From positions 2,232,594 to 2,296,593 of the forward strand of contig CP073749.1 of the NCBI GenBank assembly GCA_024398055.1: DNA of 64,000 bases. The letters are read 5' to 3'. Position 1 is the stretch's first letter, and each line of letters starts with the position of its first letter. Below are positions 8,878 to 18,598 of the stretch, in pieces. This stretch comes from a bacterium SCSIO 12741 (GTDB lineage: Bacteria > Bacteroidota > Bacteroidia > Flavobacteriales_G > Salibacteraceae). The translations under genes and the position numbers were made by a program. The notes below the pieces were generated by a model, which ran no database searches, was not told the DNA's origin, and saw nothing but the letters and a program-made list of their open reading frames with translations.

Positions 8878-9981
8878 TTAATGTTTCATCAATTGAATGA
8901 CTTCATCTGCGATCAAATCGGCTGAATTGGGCAGTCCAAGTCGGGTAATGTTTTCGGTTAGTTTCTGTAATTCGGTGTCGGAGTCAAGCAATCGGGTTGC
9001 TTCTGACCAAAGGCGATCTGGAGCTTCCGCATTTTTTACGATGACGGTGGCGTCATGTTGAGCCAGGGCCACGGCATTTTTGGTTTGATGATCTTCTGCA
9101 GCGCTTGGTAGCGGAACAAGAATGCAAGGTTTTCCGGTTAAGCACAATTCGGAAACAGCAATAGCTCCGGCTCTGGATATAACGAGATCTGCCGCTGCAT
9201 AAGCCAAGTCCATTCTTCGAATAAATTCATGAACCCGAATCGATTCGCTGCTCAGTTTATCTACTGCTGCTTTTACTCCAGGATAGGAAATTTTTCCGGT
9301 TTGCCATACCAATTGGTAGGGGCTGTCATTGATTTCGTTGAGGCTCAGAAGCAGGCTGTCATTAACCGCCTTGGCTCCTAAACTTCCACCAATGATGAGT
9401 AGTGTTTTTTTGTTTGGATCGAGTTGGAAAAATTCCTGTGCTTCTTCTTTTTTGCCAGCTATGTCAATAACTTCTGAGCGAACGGGATTTCCAGTTAAAA
9501 CCAGTTTTTCGGCAGGAAAAAAGCCGTCCATATTTTCAAAGGCTACGCATACCTTACTTACGGATTTGCCCAAAATCTTATTGGTGACTCCCGCATAGGA
9601 GTTTTGCTCTTGGATAAGGGTAGGGATTTTGAGCTTGGAGGCAACTCTCAAAACCGGACCTGAGGCATAACCACCGGTTCCAATAACCACATCGGGATTG
9701 AATTTTTTGACGATTTTGCGGGCGTCGAGTATACTCTGGATAACCTTAAAAGGAAACATGAGATTGCGTAGACTCAGATTTCGCTGAAACCCACTGATCC
9801 ACAATCCTTCAATTGGGTAACCGGCTTGAGGAACTTTTTCCATTTCCATTTTGCCCTGGGCGCCAACGAAGAGAATGTCTGGATCATCCAGCTTTTCTTT
9901 GAGGGAATCTGCAATGGCGATAGCCGGAAAGATGTGACCTCCAGTTCCTCCTCCAGAAATGATGATTTTAGGCGATGGCAT
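8878..9981 (-). CDS. murG: UDP-GlcNAc:undecaprenyl-PP-MurNAc-pentapeptide transferase MurG
   Basis: The glycosyltransferase that converts lipid I to lipid II on the inner face of the cytoplasmic membrane. The protein is 367 residues with GT-B fold motifs: the N-terminal GGGTGGHIFPAIAIA loop at about 10-24, GTGGYASGPV near residue 100, GGSLGA around 200 and the C-terminal donor site ISRAGAIAVSEL. The gene overlaps ftsW by 14 bp and is followed by murC after 1 bp. Lengths and motifs are standard. Confidence 0.97.
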   Translation of the reverse strand: MPSPKIIISGGGTGGHIFPAIAIADSLKEKLDDPDILFVGAQGKMEMEKVPQAGYPIEGLWISGFQRNLSLRNLMFPFKVIQSILDARKIVKKFNPDVVIGTGGYASGPVLRVASKLKIPTLIQEQNSYAGVTNKILGKSVSKVCVAFENMDGFFPAEKLVLTGNPVRSEVIDIAGKKEEAQEFFQLDPNKKTLLIIGGSLGAKAVNDSLLLSLNEINDSPYQLVWQTGKISYPGVKAAVDKLSSESIRVHEFIRRMDLAYAAADLVISRAGAIAVSELCLTGKPCILVPLPSAAEDHQTKNAVALAQHDATVIVKNAEAPDRLWSEATRLLDSDTELQKLTENITRLGLPNSADLIADEVIQLMKH

Positions 9982-11140
9982 AATCGTCTATTTCTATTTT
10001 TTTCTTGCTTTCCAATTCTATTCCCCGACTCACGCTTAAAATCACACCAATGCTGATGCAGGTGAACCAGGTGGAAGTTCCTCCCATACTCACAAGGGGC
10101 AGGGGCTGACCGGTAACCGGTAAGAGATTGACGGCAACGGCCATGTTGATCATGGCCTGAAAGACCAGTAGAAAACTCAAGCCAAGTGCCAGCAGTTGCG
10201 GAAAAGGTTTGTCGGTTCGTCCAGCCATTCTAAGGGTTCGGAAAAACAGGATGAGGTACAAGGCGAGTATAAATACTCCTCCGATCAGTCCGTATTCTTC
10301 CAAAACAATGGCGTAGATAAAATCGGAGTATGGGTGAGGTAGGAAGTTTCGCTGAGAGCTATTTCCAGGTCCTACACCAATGGGGCCACCCAGTGCCACG
10401 GCTACCTTGGCCTGATTGGACTGGTAGTCGGCATTTGGGTCATTCTCACCATCCGAGAAATTTTCAATCCGAGAAATCCAGGTTTCCAATCGGGGGAATA
10501 CTTCCGGGAAGGATTTGGCGAGTAGAAACGCAAAGGCAATGACTACTATACCAGCGGGTATCAAGGATAGAAAATGCTTGAACGGAACGCCTCCCATAAA
10601 CATCAAAACCAGGCAGCAGGTAAATAATACGGCGGCTGTACTGAAGTTAGCAGGCAGTATCAGCGCGCACACAATGCCAACGGGAATGATGATAGGTAAA
10701 AAGCCTTCTTTGAATTTGTTGAGTACCTCTTTCTTGATCCAAATCATGCGGGCTACATACATGATTAGGGCCAGCTTGGCGAGGTCAGATGTTTGAAAGG
10801 ATTGATTGATAATTGGAATTGTTAGCCACCTACTTGCGTTGTTTAGGTTTGTTCCAATCATCAGAGTAAGAAGCAGTAAGGGTATACTGAGGTAGAGCAG
10901 CAGCTGGGCGATACGCGAAAAGTAGGAGTACTTCATTTTGTGCGTAACGTACATCAGTACAAATCCTAACCCTAAAAACAGGCCATGTCTAAAGAGGTAA
11001 TAAAAGGTATTACCACCATGGTGTTTGTAGGCGAGGGTAACAATGGAGCTATACACCAAAAGAAGGCTGAATACGGCCAGAATGAGCGCAATCAACCAAA
11101 TGGCGCGATCTCCTTTGAAATATTTGAGTGCTTCTTTCAA
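9968..11140 (-). CDS. ftsW: Septal peptidoglycan polymerase FtsW (SEDS family)
   Basis: A 390-residue polytopic membrane protein of the SEDS family with about ten hydrophobic helices. SEDS proteins polymerise lipid II together with their partner class B PBP, here the FtsI encoded upstream in the same cluster. Visible family motifs are GGPIGVGPGNSSQR (the loop carrying the conserved catalytic region), the EEYGLIGG segment and the late VSMGGTSTW stretch. It lies between murD and murG, which identifies it as FtsW rather than RodA. Confidence 0.95.
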   Translation of the reverse strand: MKEALKYFKGDRAIWLIALILAVFSLLLVYSSIVTLAYKHHGGNTFYYLFRHGLFLGLGFVLMYVTHKMKYSYFSRIAQLLLYLSIPLLLLTLMIGTNLNNASRWLTIPIINQSFQTSDLAKLALIMYVARMIWIKKEVLNKFKEGFLPIIIPVGIVCALILPANFSTAAVLFTCCLVLMFMGGVPFKHFLSLIPAGIVVIAFAFLLAKSFPEVFPRLETWISRIENFSDGENDPNADYQSNQAKVAVALGGPIGVGPGNSSQRNFLPHPYSDFIYAIVLEEYGLIGGVFILALYLILFFRTLRMAGRTDKPFPQLLALGLSFLLVFQAMINMAVAVNLLPVTGQPLPLVSMGGTSTWFTCISIGVILSVSRGIELESKKKIEIDDYAIA

Positions 11141-11158
11141 GTTCCTCCTGTTCTTGGT

Positions 11159-12502
11159 TTAAAGTCCTCTAACTGCTTCTTTAAATAAACGTCCTCTTTC
11201 TTCGTAATTTTCAAATAGATCGAAGCTCGCACAAGCTGGTGAAAGCAGTACAGAATTTCCTTTTTCACTGATTTTGTAGGCCATCATTACGGCCTCATGC
11301 ATGGAAGATGCGTCCACGATGTGGTCAACAATACCAGCAAATGCATTGTGGATTTTACGGTTATCCTCTCCTAAGCATACAATGGCTTTTACCTTGTCGG
11401 CTACCAATTCGTCCAGCATGCTGTAGTCATTTCCTTTATCCACGCCCCCTACAATCCATACAGTAGGTGCGTCCATGCTTTCCAGGGCATACCAGGTACT
11501 GTTGATGTTGGTAGCCTTAGAATCGTTGATGTAGCGAACGCCACATACGCTGGTCACGTATTCCAGGCGGTGTTCCACGTTTTGAAAGTCGGAAAGACTT
11601 TCTCGAATAATTTCTTTGCGCAGCTCCAGAATTTTTCCGGCGACTCCAGCTGCCATGGAGTTGTAGATGTTGTGTTTACCCTGTAGTGCTAACTTTTGAA
11701 TGGACATGGTAATTTCCGAATTAGTATTGTTTATAATGATTTCCTTGTTTTCAATCCATGCTCCTTCTCCTTCGGGTTTTTCCGTCAGTGAGAAGGGTAA
11801 TAATTGGGCTTGGGTGGGATGCTGCTTGAGGTAAGAAGTGATTTCCGGATCGTCCTGGTTGTAGATCAAGTAATCCGATTCATTCTGATTTTCCGTAATC
11901 CGGAATTTAGAATGGACGTAATTCTCCATTTTGTAATCGTAGCGATCAAGATGATCGGGGGTGATGTTGAGCAAAATGGCGATGTGCGGTTTAAACGTCT
12001 CAATTCCGTCCAATTGGAAGCTGCTAACTTCCAAAATGGCCAAATCCGGAACATCCTCCTGGGCAACCTGAAGGGCGAAGCTGTCTCCAATGTTGCCTCC
12101 CAATATGACTTCTCTACCCGATTTTTGGATCAGGTGATGCGTCAATAGGGTGGTCGTCGTTTTTCCATTCGATCCGGTAATAGCTACAAGGGTGCCTTCG
12201 TAGAATCGAGCTCCCCATTCGATTTCACTAATCACGGGGATGCCTTTTTCCTTTAAGGCTACAACGAGAGCTACATGGTCCGGAATTCCTGGACTTTTTA
12301 CCACGATATCTGCGTTCAGAATGTTGTGCGAAGTGTGTTTTCCTTCTTCAAACAGTATCTCATGATGTAAAAGAACGTCGCGGTATTTATCACTTAGGGC
12401 CCCTGCGTCAGACAGGAATACCTCGTACCCTTTTTTTAATCCCAGAATAGCGGCGCCCACACCGCTTTCTCCACCGCCCAATACGACTAATCGCTGGCTC
12501 AT
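11159..12502 (-). CDS. murD: UDP-N-acetylmuramoyl-L-alanine--D-glutamate ligase MurD
   Basis: Adds D-Glu to UDP-MurNAc-L-Ala. I chose the ATG at 12502 (447 residues) because it opens directly into MSQRLVVLGGGESGVG, the expected N-terminal nucleotide-binding loop, and lies 2 bp after the mraY stop. A longer reading from 12562 overlaps mraY with unrelated sequence. TGSNGKTT at about 109-116 is the ATP loop. NITPDHLDRYD and the C-terminal VWIVGGVDKGNDY and LLSPACASFDLFENYEERG motifs are typical of MurD. Confidence 0.97.
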   Translation of the reverse strand: MSQRLVVLGGGESGVGAAILGLKKGYEVFLSDAGALSDKYRDVLLHHEILFEEGKHTSHNILNADIVVKSPGIPDHVALVVALKEKGIPVISEIEWGARFYEGTLVAITGSNGKTTTTLLTHHLIQKSGREVILGGNIGDSFALQVAQEDVPDLAILEVSSFQLDGIETFKPHIAILLNITPDHLDRYDYKMENYVHSKFRITENQNESDYLIYNQDDPEITSYLKQHPTQAQLLPFSLTEKPEGEGAWIENKEIIINNTNSEITMSIQKLALQGKHNIYNSMAAGVAGKILELRKEIIRESLSDFQNVEHRLEYVTSVCGVRYINDSKATNINSTWYALESMDAPTVWIVGGVDKGNDYSMLDELVADKVKAIVCLGEDNRKIHNAFAGIVDHIVDASSMHEAVMMAYKISEKGNSVLLSPACASFDLFENYEERGRLFKEAVRGL

Positions 12503-12504
12503 GC

Positions 12505-13755
12505 CTACCGCAATTTCAAGGTCACAATGGTTACAATGGCGAGCATTACTCCGATGATCCAAAATCGAGCAACGATCTTGGCTTCAGGAATACCTAACTT
12601 CTGGTAGTGGTGGTGAAGTGGAGCCATTTTAAAGACCCGTCGACCTTCACCGAATTTCTTTTTGGTGTATTTGAAATACCCCACCTGAATCATTACCGAT
12701 AGGTTCTCTACCAGGAAGATTCCACATAGAATGGGGATCAATAATTCTTTTCGAATAGCAATGGCGAATGCTGCTATTATTCCTCCAATGGCAAGGCTTC
12801 CCGTATCGCCCATGAATACTTGAGCAGGGAAGGAGTTAAACCACAAGAACCCAACACAAGCTCCCACGAAGGCGGCGATAAAGACCACTAATTCACCGGA
12901 GTTGGGTATGTACATAATGTTGAGGTAGTCGGCAAAAAAGTAGTTACCGGATACATAGGCGAGGATGCCCAGAGTCGCACCGATAATGGCCGAGGTTCCG
13001 GTGGCTAATCCATCCAGTCCATCGGTCATGTTGGCCCCGTTGGATACAGCCGTAATGATCAGGATGACAATAGGGATGAAGAGCAACCAGGTGTATTTGG
13101 CCAGGGATGGATCAATCCATTTAACCAGCCAGGCGTAGTCAAACTCGTTGTTCTTGACAAATGGAATAGTGGTCTTCAGATCTTTGGTTTCTTCCCATAC
13201 ATAGTCTCTGTTTGAGGAAGTAGCATCTTCATCACTTAGCGTTTGCGCGGCTTGCTGGCTGTCTTCGATAAATACCTTGTGACGTACAGGTGTATGGTCA
13301 TTAAAAATCAATACCAGGGCGATCAACAAACCGATTCCAACCTGTCCAACAATCTTGAACTTTCCGGCTAGACCTTCTTTGTTTTTGTACTTGATTTTTA
13401 GATAGTCATCCAAAAAGCCGATCATGCCCAGGCCTACCGTGGCAATGAGCATGAGAATGATGTAAACGTTGTCCAGCTTAGCAACCAATAGAGTGGGGAT
13501 GAGGATGGAGGCCAAAATGATCAGTCCGCCCATGGTAGGTGTGCCTTGCTTTTGCATTTGCCCCTCCAGTCCAAGGTCTCGAACGATTTCTCCGTATTGC
13601 CTTTTTTGCAACCATCGAATAATTCGCTTTCCAAAAACCATAGAAATGGTTAGGGATAAAAAGGCGGCAAGTGCAGCTCGGAAGGTGATGTAGTTAAACA
13701 CCCCGGTTGCAGGAACGTCAAGTTCATTCAGGTATTGAAACAGGTAGTACAACAT
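12505..13755 (-). CDS. mraY: Phospho-N-acetylmuramoyl-pentapeptide transferase MraY
   Basis: Transfers phospho-MurNAc-pentapeptide to undecaprenyl phosphate to make lipid I. The multi-spanning protein has 416 residues with the conserved GTPTMGGL segment, the Asp-rich FLDDYLK motif, [15 protein letters not shown], and [10 protein letters not shown] near the C-terminus. It is 50-60 residues longer than the E. coli enzyme because of a polar, acidic insertion at about residues 165-215 (from [15 protein letters not shown] to FDYAWLV). As far as I recall, such an insertion is common in Bacteroidota MraY. The gene starts 2 bp after the murE stop. Confidence 0.97.
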   Translation of the reverse strand: MLYYLFQYLNELDVPATGVFNYITFRAALAAFLSLTISMVFGKRIIRWLQKRQYGEIVRDLGLEGQMQKQGTPTMGGLIILASILIPTLLVAKLDNVYIILMLIATVGLGMIGFLDDYLKIKYKNKEGLAGKFKIVGQVGIGLLIALVLIFNDHTPVRHKVFIEDSQQAAQTLSDEDATSSNRDYVWEETKDLKTTIPFVKNNEFDYAWLVKWIDPSLAKYTWLLFIPIVILIITAVSNGANMTDGLDGLATGTSAIIGATLGILAYVSGNYFFADYLNIMYIPNSGELVVFIAAFVGACVGFLWFNSFPAQVFMGDTGSLAIGGIIAAFAIAIRKELLIPILCGIFLVENLSVMIQVGYFKYTKKKFGEGRRVFKMAPLHHHYQKLGIPEAKIVARFWIIGVMLAIVTIVTLKLR

Positions 13756-13757
13756 TG

Positions 13758-15221
13758 TTATTGAGCAAACTGATTTAGGTAGTCCGTGAGAATTTCCATG
13801 TCGTTAAAATCATAGGTCTCATTTCCTATGATCTGATAGTTTTCATGGCCCTTGCCAGCAACCAGGATAATGTCCTTCTCTCCGGCCATGGATACTGCTG
13901 TTTTTATAGCGTCTTTTCGATTTGTTATGCTTAATGTTTTCTTGAAGTCTGCCGCATCCACGCCGGCCTCCATATCGCGAATAATCTGTTCGGGATCTTC
14001 GGATCTGGGATTGTCTGACGTGAAAATGACTTTGTCGCTTCCTTTGGTGGCGATTTGAGCCATTTGGGGTCTCTTGCCCTTGTCGCGATCACCTCCGCAC
14101 CCCACTATGGTGATGACTTGCTCATTTCCCGTACGGATGTCCTTGATCGTTTCAAGTACTTTCTCCAGGGCATCTGGAGTGTGGGCATAGTCCACAATGC
14201 CGGTTACCTGCATGGGGCTAATGGTGTATTGAAAGCGGCCTGAAACGGATTGTAACTTCGATAATTCGGTAAGTATGGGTAGTTCGGATTCGCCCAATAG
14301 GCGGGCTACACCATACACACAGAGAATATTGTAGGCATTGAATTTTCCGATCAGTCGGGTCCAAACATCGTTTCCGTTAATGTTGAGTTGAAGTCCGTTA
14401 AAATCGTTTTCAATGATTTTGCACTTAAAGTCAGCCATAGAGCGTAATCCGAAAGTGCTCAGCTTGGCTTTGCTGTTTTGTACCATGATTTCGCCATGGA
14501 AATCGTCACTGTTGATCAGTGCATCGCTGCCTTTGGTCAATCCATCAAACAACAGCTTTTTAGCGGCTATGTAGTTGTCGAATGTTTGGTGGTAATCCAG
14601 GTGGTCCCGAGTTATGTTGGTAAACACCGCCACCCGAAATTGCAGTCCGGTGGTGCGATGTTGAACCAAGGCATGTGAACTCACCTCCATAAAACAGTGG
14701 GTGCATCCTTCTTCCACCATTTGAGCTAAAAGACGGTTAAGTTCAAGTGGGTTAGGGGTGGTATGGGTGGCTTTAATCTCTTGACGGTGAATTCGATTGA
14801 CCACCGTTGAAAGAAGTCCGCATTTGTAGTTGAGCTGGGTGAAGAGCTCAAACATGAGTGTGGCGCAAGTCGTTTTGCCATTAGTGCCTGTTACACCAAC
14901 CAATTGAAGTTTTTCGGAAGGGTTGTCGTAAAAGTTGCAGGCCATATTGGCTAAGGCTGCATGCGAATTTTTGACCTGGATGTAGGTGATTTCCGGGTTT
15001 ACTTCGGCAGGAAGTTCTTCGCACACTACGGCGATAGCTCCTGAATCAATAGATTTGGATATGTAGGCATGGCCATCGCTATGGGTGCCGCGAATGGCTA
15101 CAAAAACCGAAAATGGACATACCTCACGGGAGTCGAAACAAATGTTTTCAATCGCCACGTTCGTGGATCCCGTTACATTCAGGATATTGGTACGATATAA
15201 TATGTCTTTGAGCAGTTTCAT
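13758..15221 (-). CDS. murE: UDP-MurNAc-L-Ala-D-Glu--2,6-diaminopimelate ligase MurE
   Basis: Adds the third stem-peptide residue. The 487-residue enzyme has the ATP loop TGTNGKTT at about 111-118, the SSHAL and [10 protein letters not shown] motifs, and a DNPR motif in [15 protein letters not shown] is the established signature for meso-diaminopimelate specificity, as opposed to lysine. The stop codon region overlaps the ftsI end by one base (15221). The C-terminal [12 protein letters not shown] segment is also characteristic. Confidence 0.97.
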   Translation of the reverse strand: MKLLKDILYRTNILNVTGSTNVAIENICFDSREVCPFSVFVAIRGTHSDGHAYISKSIDSGAIAVVCEELPAEVNPEITYIQVKNSHAALANMACNFYDNPSEKLQLVGVTGTNGKTTCATLMFELFTQLNYKCGLLSTVVNRIHRQEIKATHTTPNPLELNRLLAQMVEEGCTHCFMEVSSHALVQHRTTGLQFRVAVFTNITRDHLDYHQTFDNYIAAKKLLFDGLTKGSDALINSDDFHGEIMVQNSKAKLSTFGLRSMADFKCKIIENDFNGLQLNINGNDVWTRLIGKFNAYNILCVYGVARLLGESELPILTELSKLQSVSGRFQYTISPMQVTGIVDYAHTPDALEKVLETIKDIRTGNEQVITIVGCGGDRDKGKRPQMAQIATKGSDKVIFTSDNPRSEDPEQIIRDMEAGVDAADFKKTLSITNRKDAIKTAVSMAGEKDIILVAGKGHENYQIIGNETYDFNDMEILTDYLNQFAQ

Positions 15222-17335
15222 TAGGTCAATTTCAGTTTGATAACCCCGTTTTTGTCGATCCGACTTCCGGGTTTAGGAATCTGTTCGCGAATGACACCTC
15301 GTCCCTCAAATTCTACTCGCATTCCCAGGTTTTCAACCAGGAATATGGCGTCTCTTATGTCCATTCCGACCACGTTTGGAACGAGGCCATCTTTTATTGA
15401 TCTGTTGTAATAGGTTACATCCTCGGAGCCGGTGCTCGTAGCAACCCAGTTGCCTGGATCTTCTCCACGATTTACATCCACATCAATCGTATTGAAAACC
15501 TGGTCGAGGTCTTCGCGATTGCCATTGCGGGATACTGGGATTCGGGTTTGGGCGGTAAATTCTTGTTGCTCTTTAAGTTCTTCGTGTAGCTGAATACTGG
15601 TGGCGTAAACTTTGTCTGCGATTTCCTTGAAAATAGGACCAGCAACCAGGTTTCCATAATACACATTTTTAGAAGGGGCGTTTACCACTACTATGCAGGA
15701 GTACATCGGGTCATCTGCAGGAAAATAGCCGACGAAAGAGGCTTGGTAGCTCACCTTGCTGGCGTATTTATAGCCGTATTTGGCGTTGTAGATCTGAGCG
15801 GTTCCTGTTTTACCGGCAATTTTGTAGTCACTGTTTTTAAGGTTACGAGCGGTTCCGTTTTCGACCACTCCTTCAAGCATGGTGCGTGCTTTATTAATGG
15901 TGGCTTTGGAGCAGATCGCAGGATTGATTACTTCCGGTTCAAAGGTTCTGATCACCTTGCCCATGGTACGGATTTCATTAACGAATCTTGGCTTAACCAT
16001 TACGCCATCATTGGCTACGGCATTATAAAAGGTGAGAATCTGTAGTGGAGTTAGGGCTACTTCATAGCCGTGTGAAATCCAGGGAAGGGAAATTCCACTC
16101 CAGGAAGGGTCGCTTGCCGATTTGATTTGAGGTGTCCCTTCGCCATAAATCTCAAGACCCAAAGGTTGGTTTAGATTCATCTTATATAAGCGATCGATAA
16201 ATTGCTGGGGGCTTTTACTGTAATTCTCATTGATGATCCGGGCTACCATAATATTGGAGGAAACCTCAAATCCGTGTTTCACCGTTACCGTACCAAAACC
16301 ACCTTTGTGGGAGTCATACATTTTCTGGTCGTAAAACTTGAATACTCCGCGACCGGTTTTTACGCTGTCATCCAAGTCGATGTAACCATCTTCTAGGGCT
16401 ACAATAAGGGAGGCCAATTTAAAGGTGGAGCCGGGTTCCGTGCTTTCACCCACGGCGTAGTTGTAGCTTTCCCAGTAATTTCCGGATGGAGTTCGGGTCA
16501 AGTTGGCGATGGCTCTTACTTCACCTGTTTTTACTTCCATAAGCACTACGCAGCCATGATCGGCTTCCTGCTTCGCTAACTGCTCCATCAACGCGTTTTC
16601 AGCCACATCCTGAATGTTCATGTCCAGGGTGGTGTAAATATCTGACCCGTCTTCTGGTTCAATTTCGTTGTCGTCGGTTACCGGTTTCCAGTTTCCGCCA
16701 CCGATTTTTTGCATCAGTCGCACTCCGCTTACGCCGCTTAGCGTTTGGTCGTAAGCACCTTCGAGTCCTACAGGTTTAGCGTTGTTTCGGCTATAGCCAA
16801 TAGTTCGCGAGGCTAAAACCTGGAAAGGTTTTTCGCGTTTGTTCTGTTGGAGGTAGATAAATCCACCTTTATATTGTCCTTTTTTGAAAATCGGAAAGGA
16901 GCGCAGTTCTTTTAGGTGAGTATAGTTTAGGTTTCTTCCTATTAAGTGGTAACGCTTGCCATTGTCACGAGCTTCTTGTAGTTCTTCCCGCCATTGTCCC
17001 TGGCTCTTGTGGTTGAGTAGGGTGCTTAGGTGATAGGATAAGCTGTCAATTTCTTCTTCCCAGATTTTGTCGGTCAAGGCCTCAGTTACGCAATCAAAAC
17101 GTACTTCGTATTTAGGAATGGAGGTGGCCAGCAAACTGCCGTCGGTGGCATAAACATTTCCTCGAATGGCTTCAATGGTTTTGTATTTCAGAGAATGGTT
17201 GTGGGCCATTTCCTTCCATTCATCGCCCTGTACATATTGTACAACAATGATCTTGTACACAATAGCGAGGCCGAAAACTACCAGCAATAGGTAGATCGTA
17301 TAAAAGCGGCGGGATGTATTTCCTTTATTGGCCAT
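15221..17335 (-). CDS. ftsI: Class B penicillin-binding protein FtsI/PBP3-like with C-terminal PASTA domain
   Basis: The septal transpeptidase that cross-links peptidoglycan together with FtsW. I chose the ATG at 17335 (704 residues): it follows an AAGGAGG ribosome-binding site 5 bp upstream and opens into a cytoplasmic tail and one transmembrane helix (YTIYLLLVVFGLAIVYKIIV). An earlier in-frame start at 17419 would overlap the ftsL-like gene fully. Catalytic motifs are STFK at about 303-306, SSN at about 359-361 and KTGT at about 509-512. The last 55 residues (LVPNVVGMDIRDAIF onwards) form one PASTA domain, which is uncommon in proteobacterial FtsI but frequent in this phylum. It overlaps ftsL by 11 bp. 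Confidence 0.95.
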   Translation of the reverse strand: MANKGNTSRRFYTIYLLLVVFGLAIVYKIIVVQYVQGDEWKEMAHNHSLKYKTIEAIRGNVYATDGSLLATSIPKYEVRFDCVTEALTDKIWEEEIDSLSYHLSTLLNHKSQGQWREELQEARDNGKRYHLIGRNLNYTHLKELRSFPIFKKGQYKGGFIYLQQNKREKPFQVLASRTIGYSRNNAKPVGLEGAYDQTLSGVSGVRLMQKIGGGNWKPVTDDNEIEPEDGSDIYTTLDMNIQDVAENALMEQLAKQEADHGCVVLMEVKTGEVRAIANLTRTPSGNYWESYNYAVGESTEPGSTFKLASLIVALEDGYIDLDDSVKTGRGVFKFYDQKMYDSHKGGFGTVTVKHGFEVSSNIMVARIINENYSKSPQQFIDRLYKMNLNQPLGLEIYGEGTPQIKSASDPSWSGISLPWISHGYEVALTPLQILTFYNAVANDGVMVKPRFVNEIRTMGKVIRTFEPEVINPAICSKATINKARTMLEGVVENGTARNLKNSDYKIAGKTGTAQIYNAKYGYKYASKVSYQASFVGYFPADDPMYSCIVVVNAPSKNVYYGNLVAGPIFKEIADKVYATSIQLHEELKEQQEFTAQTRIPVSRNGNREDLDQVFNTIDVDVNRGEDPGNWVATSTGSEDVTYYNRSIKDGLVPNVVGMDIRDAIFLVENLGMRVEFEGRGVIREQIPKPGSRIDKNGVIKLKLT

Positions 17336-17699
17336 TTCCCTCCTTGCGTTTAACGATTTTCTTAGGAGGCTTAAAGGATTCTTTGAGACCCATGCCTTTT
17401 TCGTCGATGATGCGGGCAAGTTGTGACTGCTTACTCTTGTGCATCAATTCCGATTTGATGGTGATGTACTCCGATCTCAATTCCTTGATCTCATTGTTCG
17501 TCTTGTTGATTTGGCGAACGTTTTCTTCAGCCAGAAAGCCGTTTGAGATGTAGATTAGAGCAATCAGGGCAAGGAATAAGAAGTAGGGCAGGTGCTCAAT
17601 GACTTTTTCCCGGGTGAGGATGTTGCCATTAATCAAGTCTGCAATCAGATTGATCTTTTTGCGCGTTTTTGGGGCCTTATTTTTGGATTCGCTTGCCAT
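17325..17699 (-). CDS. FtsL-like small bitopic division protein
   Basis: A 124-residue protein with a basic N-terminus, one transmembrane helix at about residues 38-57 (LPYFLFLALIALIYISNGFL) and an extracytoplasmic coiled coil with heptad-like spacing (EENVRQINKTNNEIKELRSEY). FtsL proteins diverge too fast to recognise by identity. The call rests on size, topology and location between rsmH and ftsI, where ftsL sits in nearly all dcw clusters. Bacteroidota annotations often list this gene as an FtsL-like or S-adenosyl-methyltransferase-associated protein. It directly abuts rsmH (one-base overlap at 17699). Confidence 0.8.
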   Translation of the reverse strand: MASESKNKAPKTRKKINLIADLINGNILTREKVIEHLPYFLFLALIALIYISNGFLAEENVRQINKTNNEIKELRSEYITIKSELMHKSKQSQLARIIDEKGMGLKESFKPPKKIVKRKEGNGQ

Positions 17700-18598
17700 T
17701 AGTTCTTTATTGCAATCCTCAATCGGGCGCTTCGAGCGCGGTTATTCAATTCGATTTCTTCTTCCGTAGGCACAATGACCTTTCGATTCAGAGGTTCGAA
17801 AGGGCGTTGAATGTTGCCGTACAGATCCTTGGTGAGTTCGCCTTCAAAGTTTCCCGAACGCATGTAATTCTTAACCAGGCGATCTTCGAGTGAGTGATAA
17901 GAAATGATCACCAGACGTCCTCCGGGTTTGAGGACCTCTTCTGTTTGGTTAAGCAAGCTTTTTAAAACGTCCAGTTCCTTATTGACTTCGATTCGGAGTG
18001 CTTGAAAAACCTGAGCCAGAAACTGATTTTGTTTATGGGGTGGGGCGAGTGAACCGGCCAGGTCTCTAAGTTTTCCGGTCGTGTCGATTGGACCGTTTTC
18101 GCGGGCTTCTAAAATGGCTTTTACCAGGCGAGTTGGATTTTTTATTTCACCATAAAGACGAAATAATTGCTTCAGCTCTCCAGGCTCGTAAGTTTGAAGG
18201 ATATCCGTGGCGGACTGGGTGATGCCGGGATTCATCCGCATATCCAATGGACCGTCAAAGCGAAATGAAAATCCACGGGATCCTTCATTAAACTGATGTG
18301 ATGAAACGCCTAAATCTGCAAGTAGTCCATCAACGGGGATAGCGCGGTAAAGGCGCAAAGAGTTTTTTAGGTACTTGAAATTTTGATGGACGAGGATGAG
18401 TTTGGCGTCATCTACTTTATTGGGTAAACTATCGGGGTCTTGATCAAATGCGATAAGTTGGCCTTGGTCCAGTTTTTCGAGAATAGCAGAGGAATGTCCG
18501 CCACCGCCATAGGTAACATCCACGTAGCTGCCATTAGGTTCGATATTCAAACCTTCCAAGCACTCCTGAAGTAGAACGGGATTGTGGTAATCACTCAT
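17699..18598 (-). CDS. rsmH: 16S rRNA (cytosine(1402)-N(4))-methyltransferase RsmH
   Basis: Methylates N4 of C1402 in the decoding centre of 16S rRNA using SAM. The protein is 299 residues, with YVDVTYGGGGHSSAIL near the N-terminus as the SAM-binding loop, DGLLADLGVSSHQ, FRFDGPLDMRMNP, FQALRIEVNKEL and the C-terminal ISYHSLEDRLVKNYMR motif, all diagnostic of MraW/RsmH. The gene overlaps the end of mraZ by 8 bp, as usual for this conserved pair. Confidence 0.97.
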   Translation of the reverse strand: MSDYHNPVLLQECLEGLNIEPNGSYVDVTYGGGGHSSAILEKLDQGQLIAFDQDPDSLPNKVDDAKLILVHQNFKYLKNSLRLYRAIPVDGLLADLGVSSHQFNEGSRGFSFRFDGPLDMRMNPGITQSATDILQTYEPGELKQLFRLYGEIKNPTRLVKAILEARENGPIDTTGKLRDLAGSLAPPHKQNQFLAQVFQALRIEVNKELDVLKSLLNQTEEVLKPGGRLVIISYHSLEDRLVKNYMRSGNFEGELTKDLYGNIQRPFEPLNRKVIVPTEEEIELNNRARSARLRIAIKN

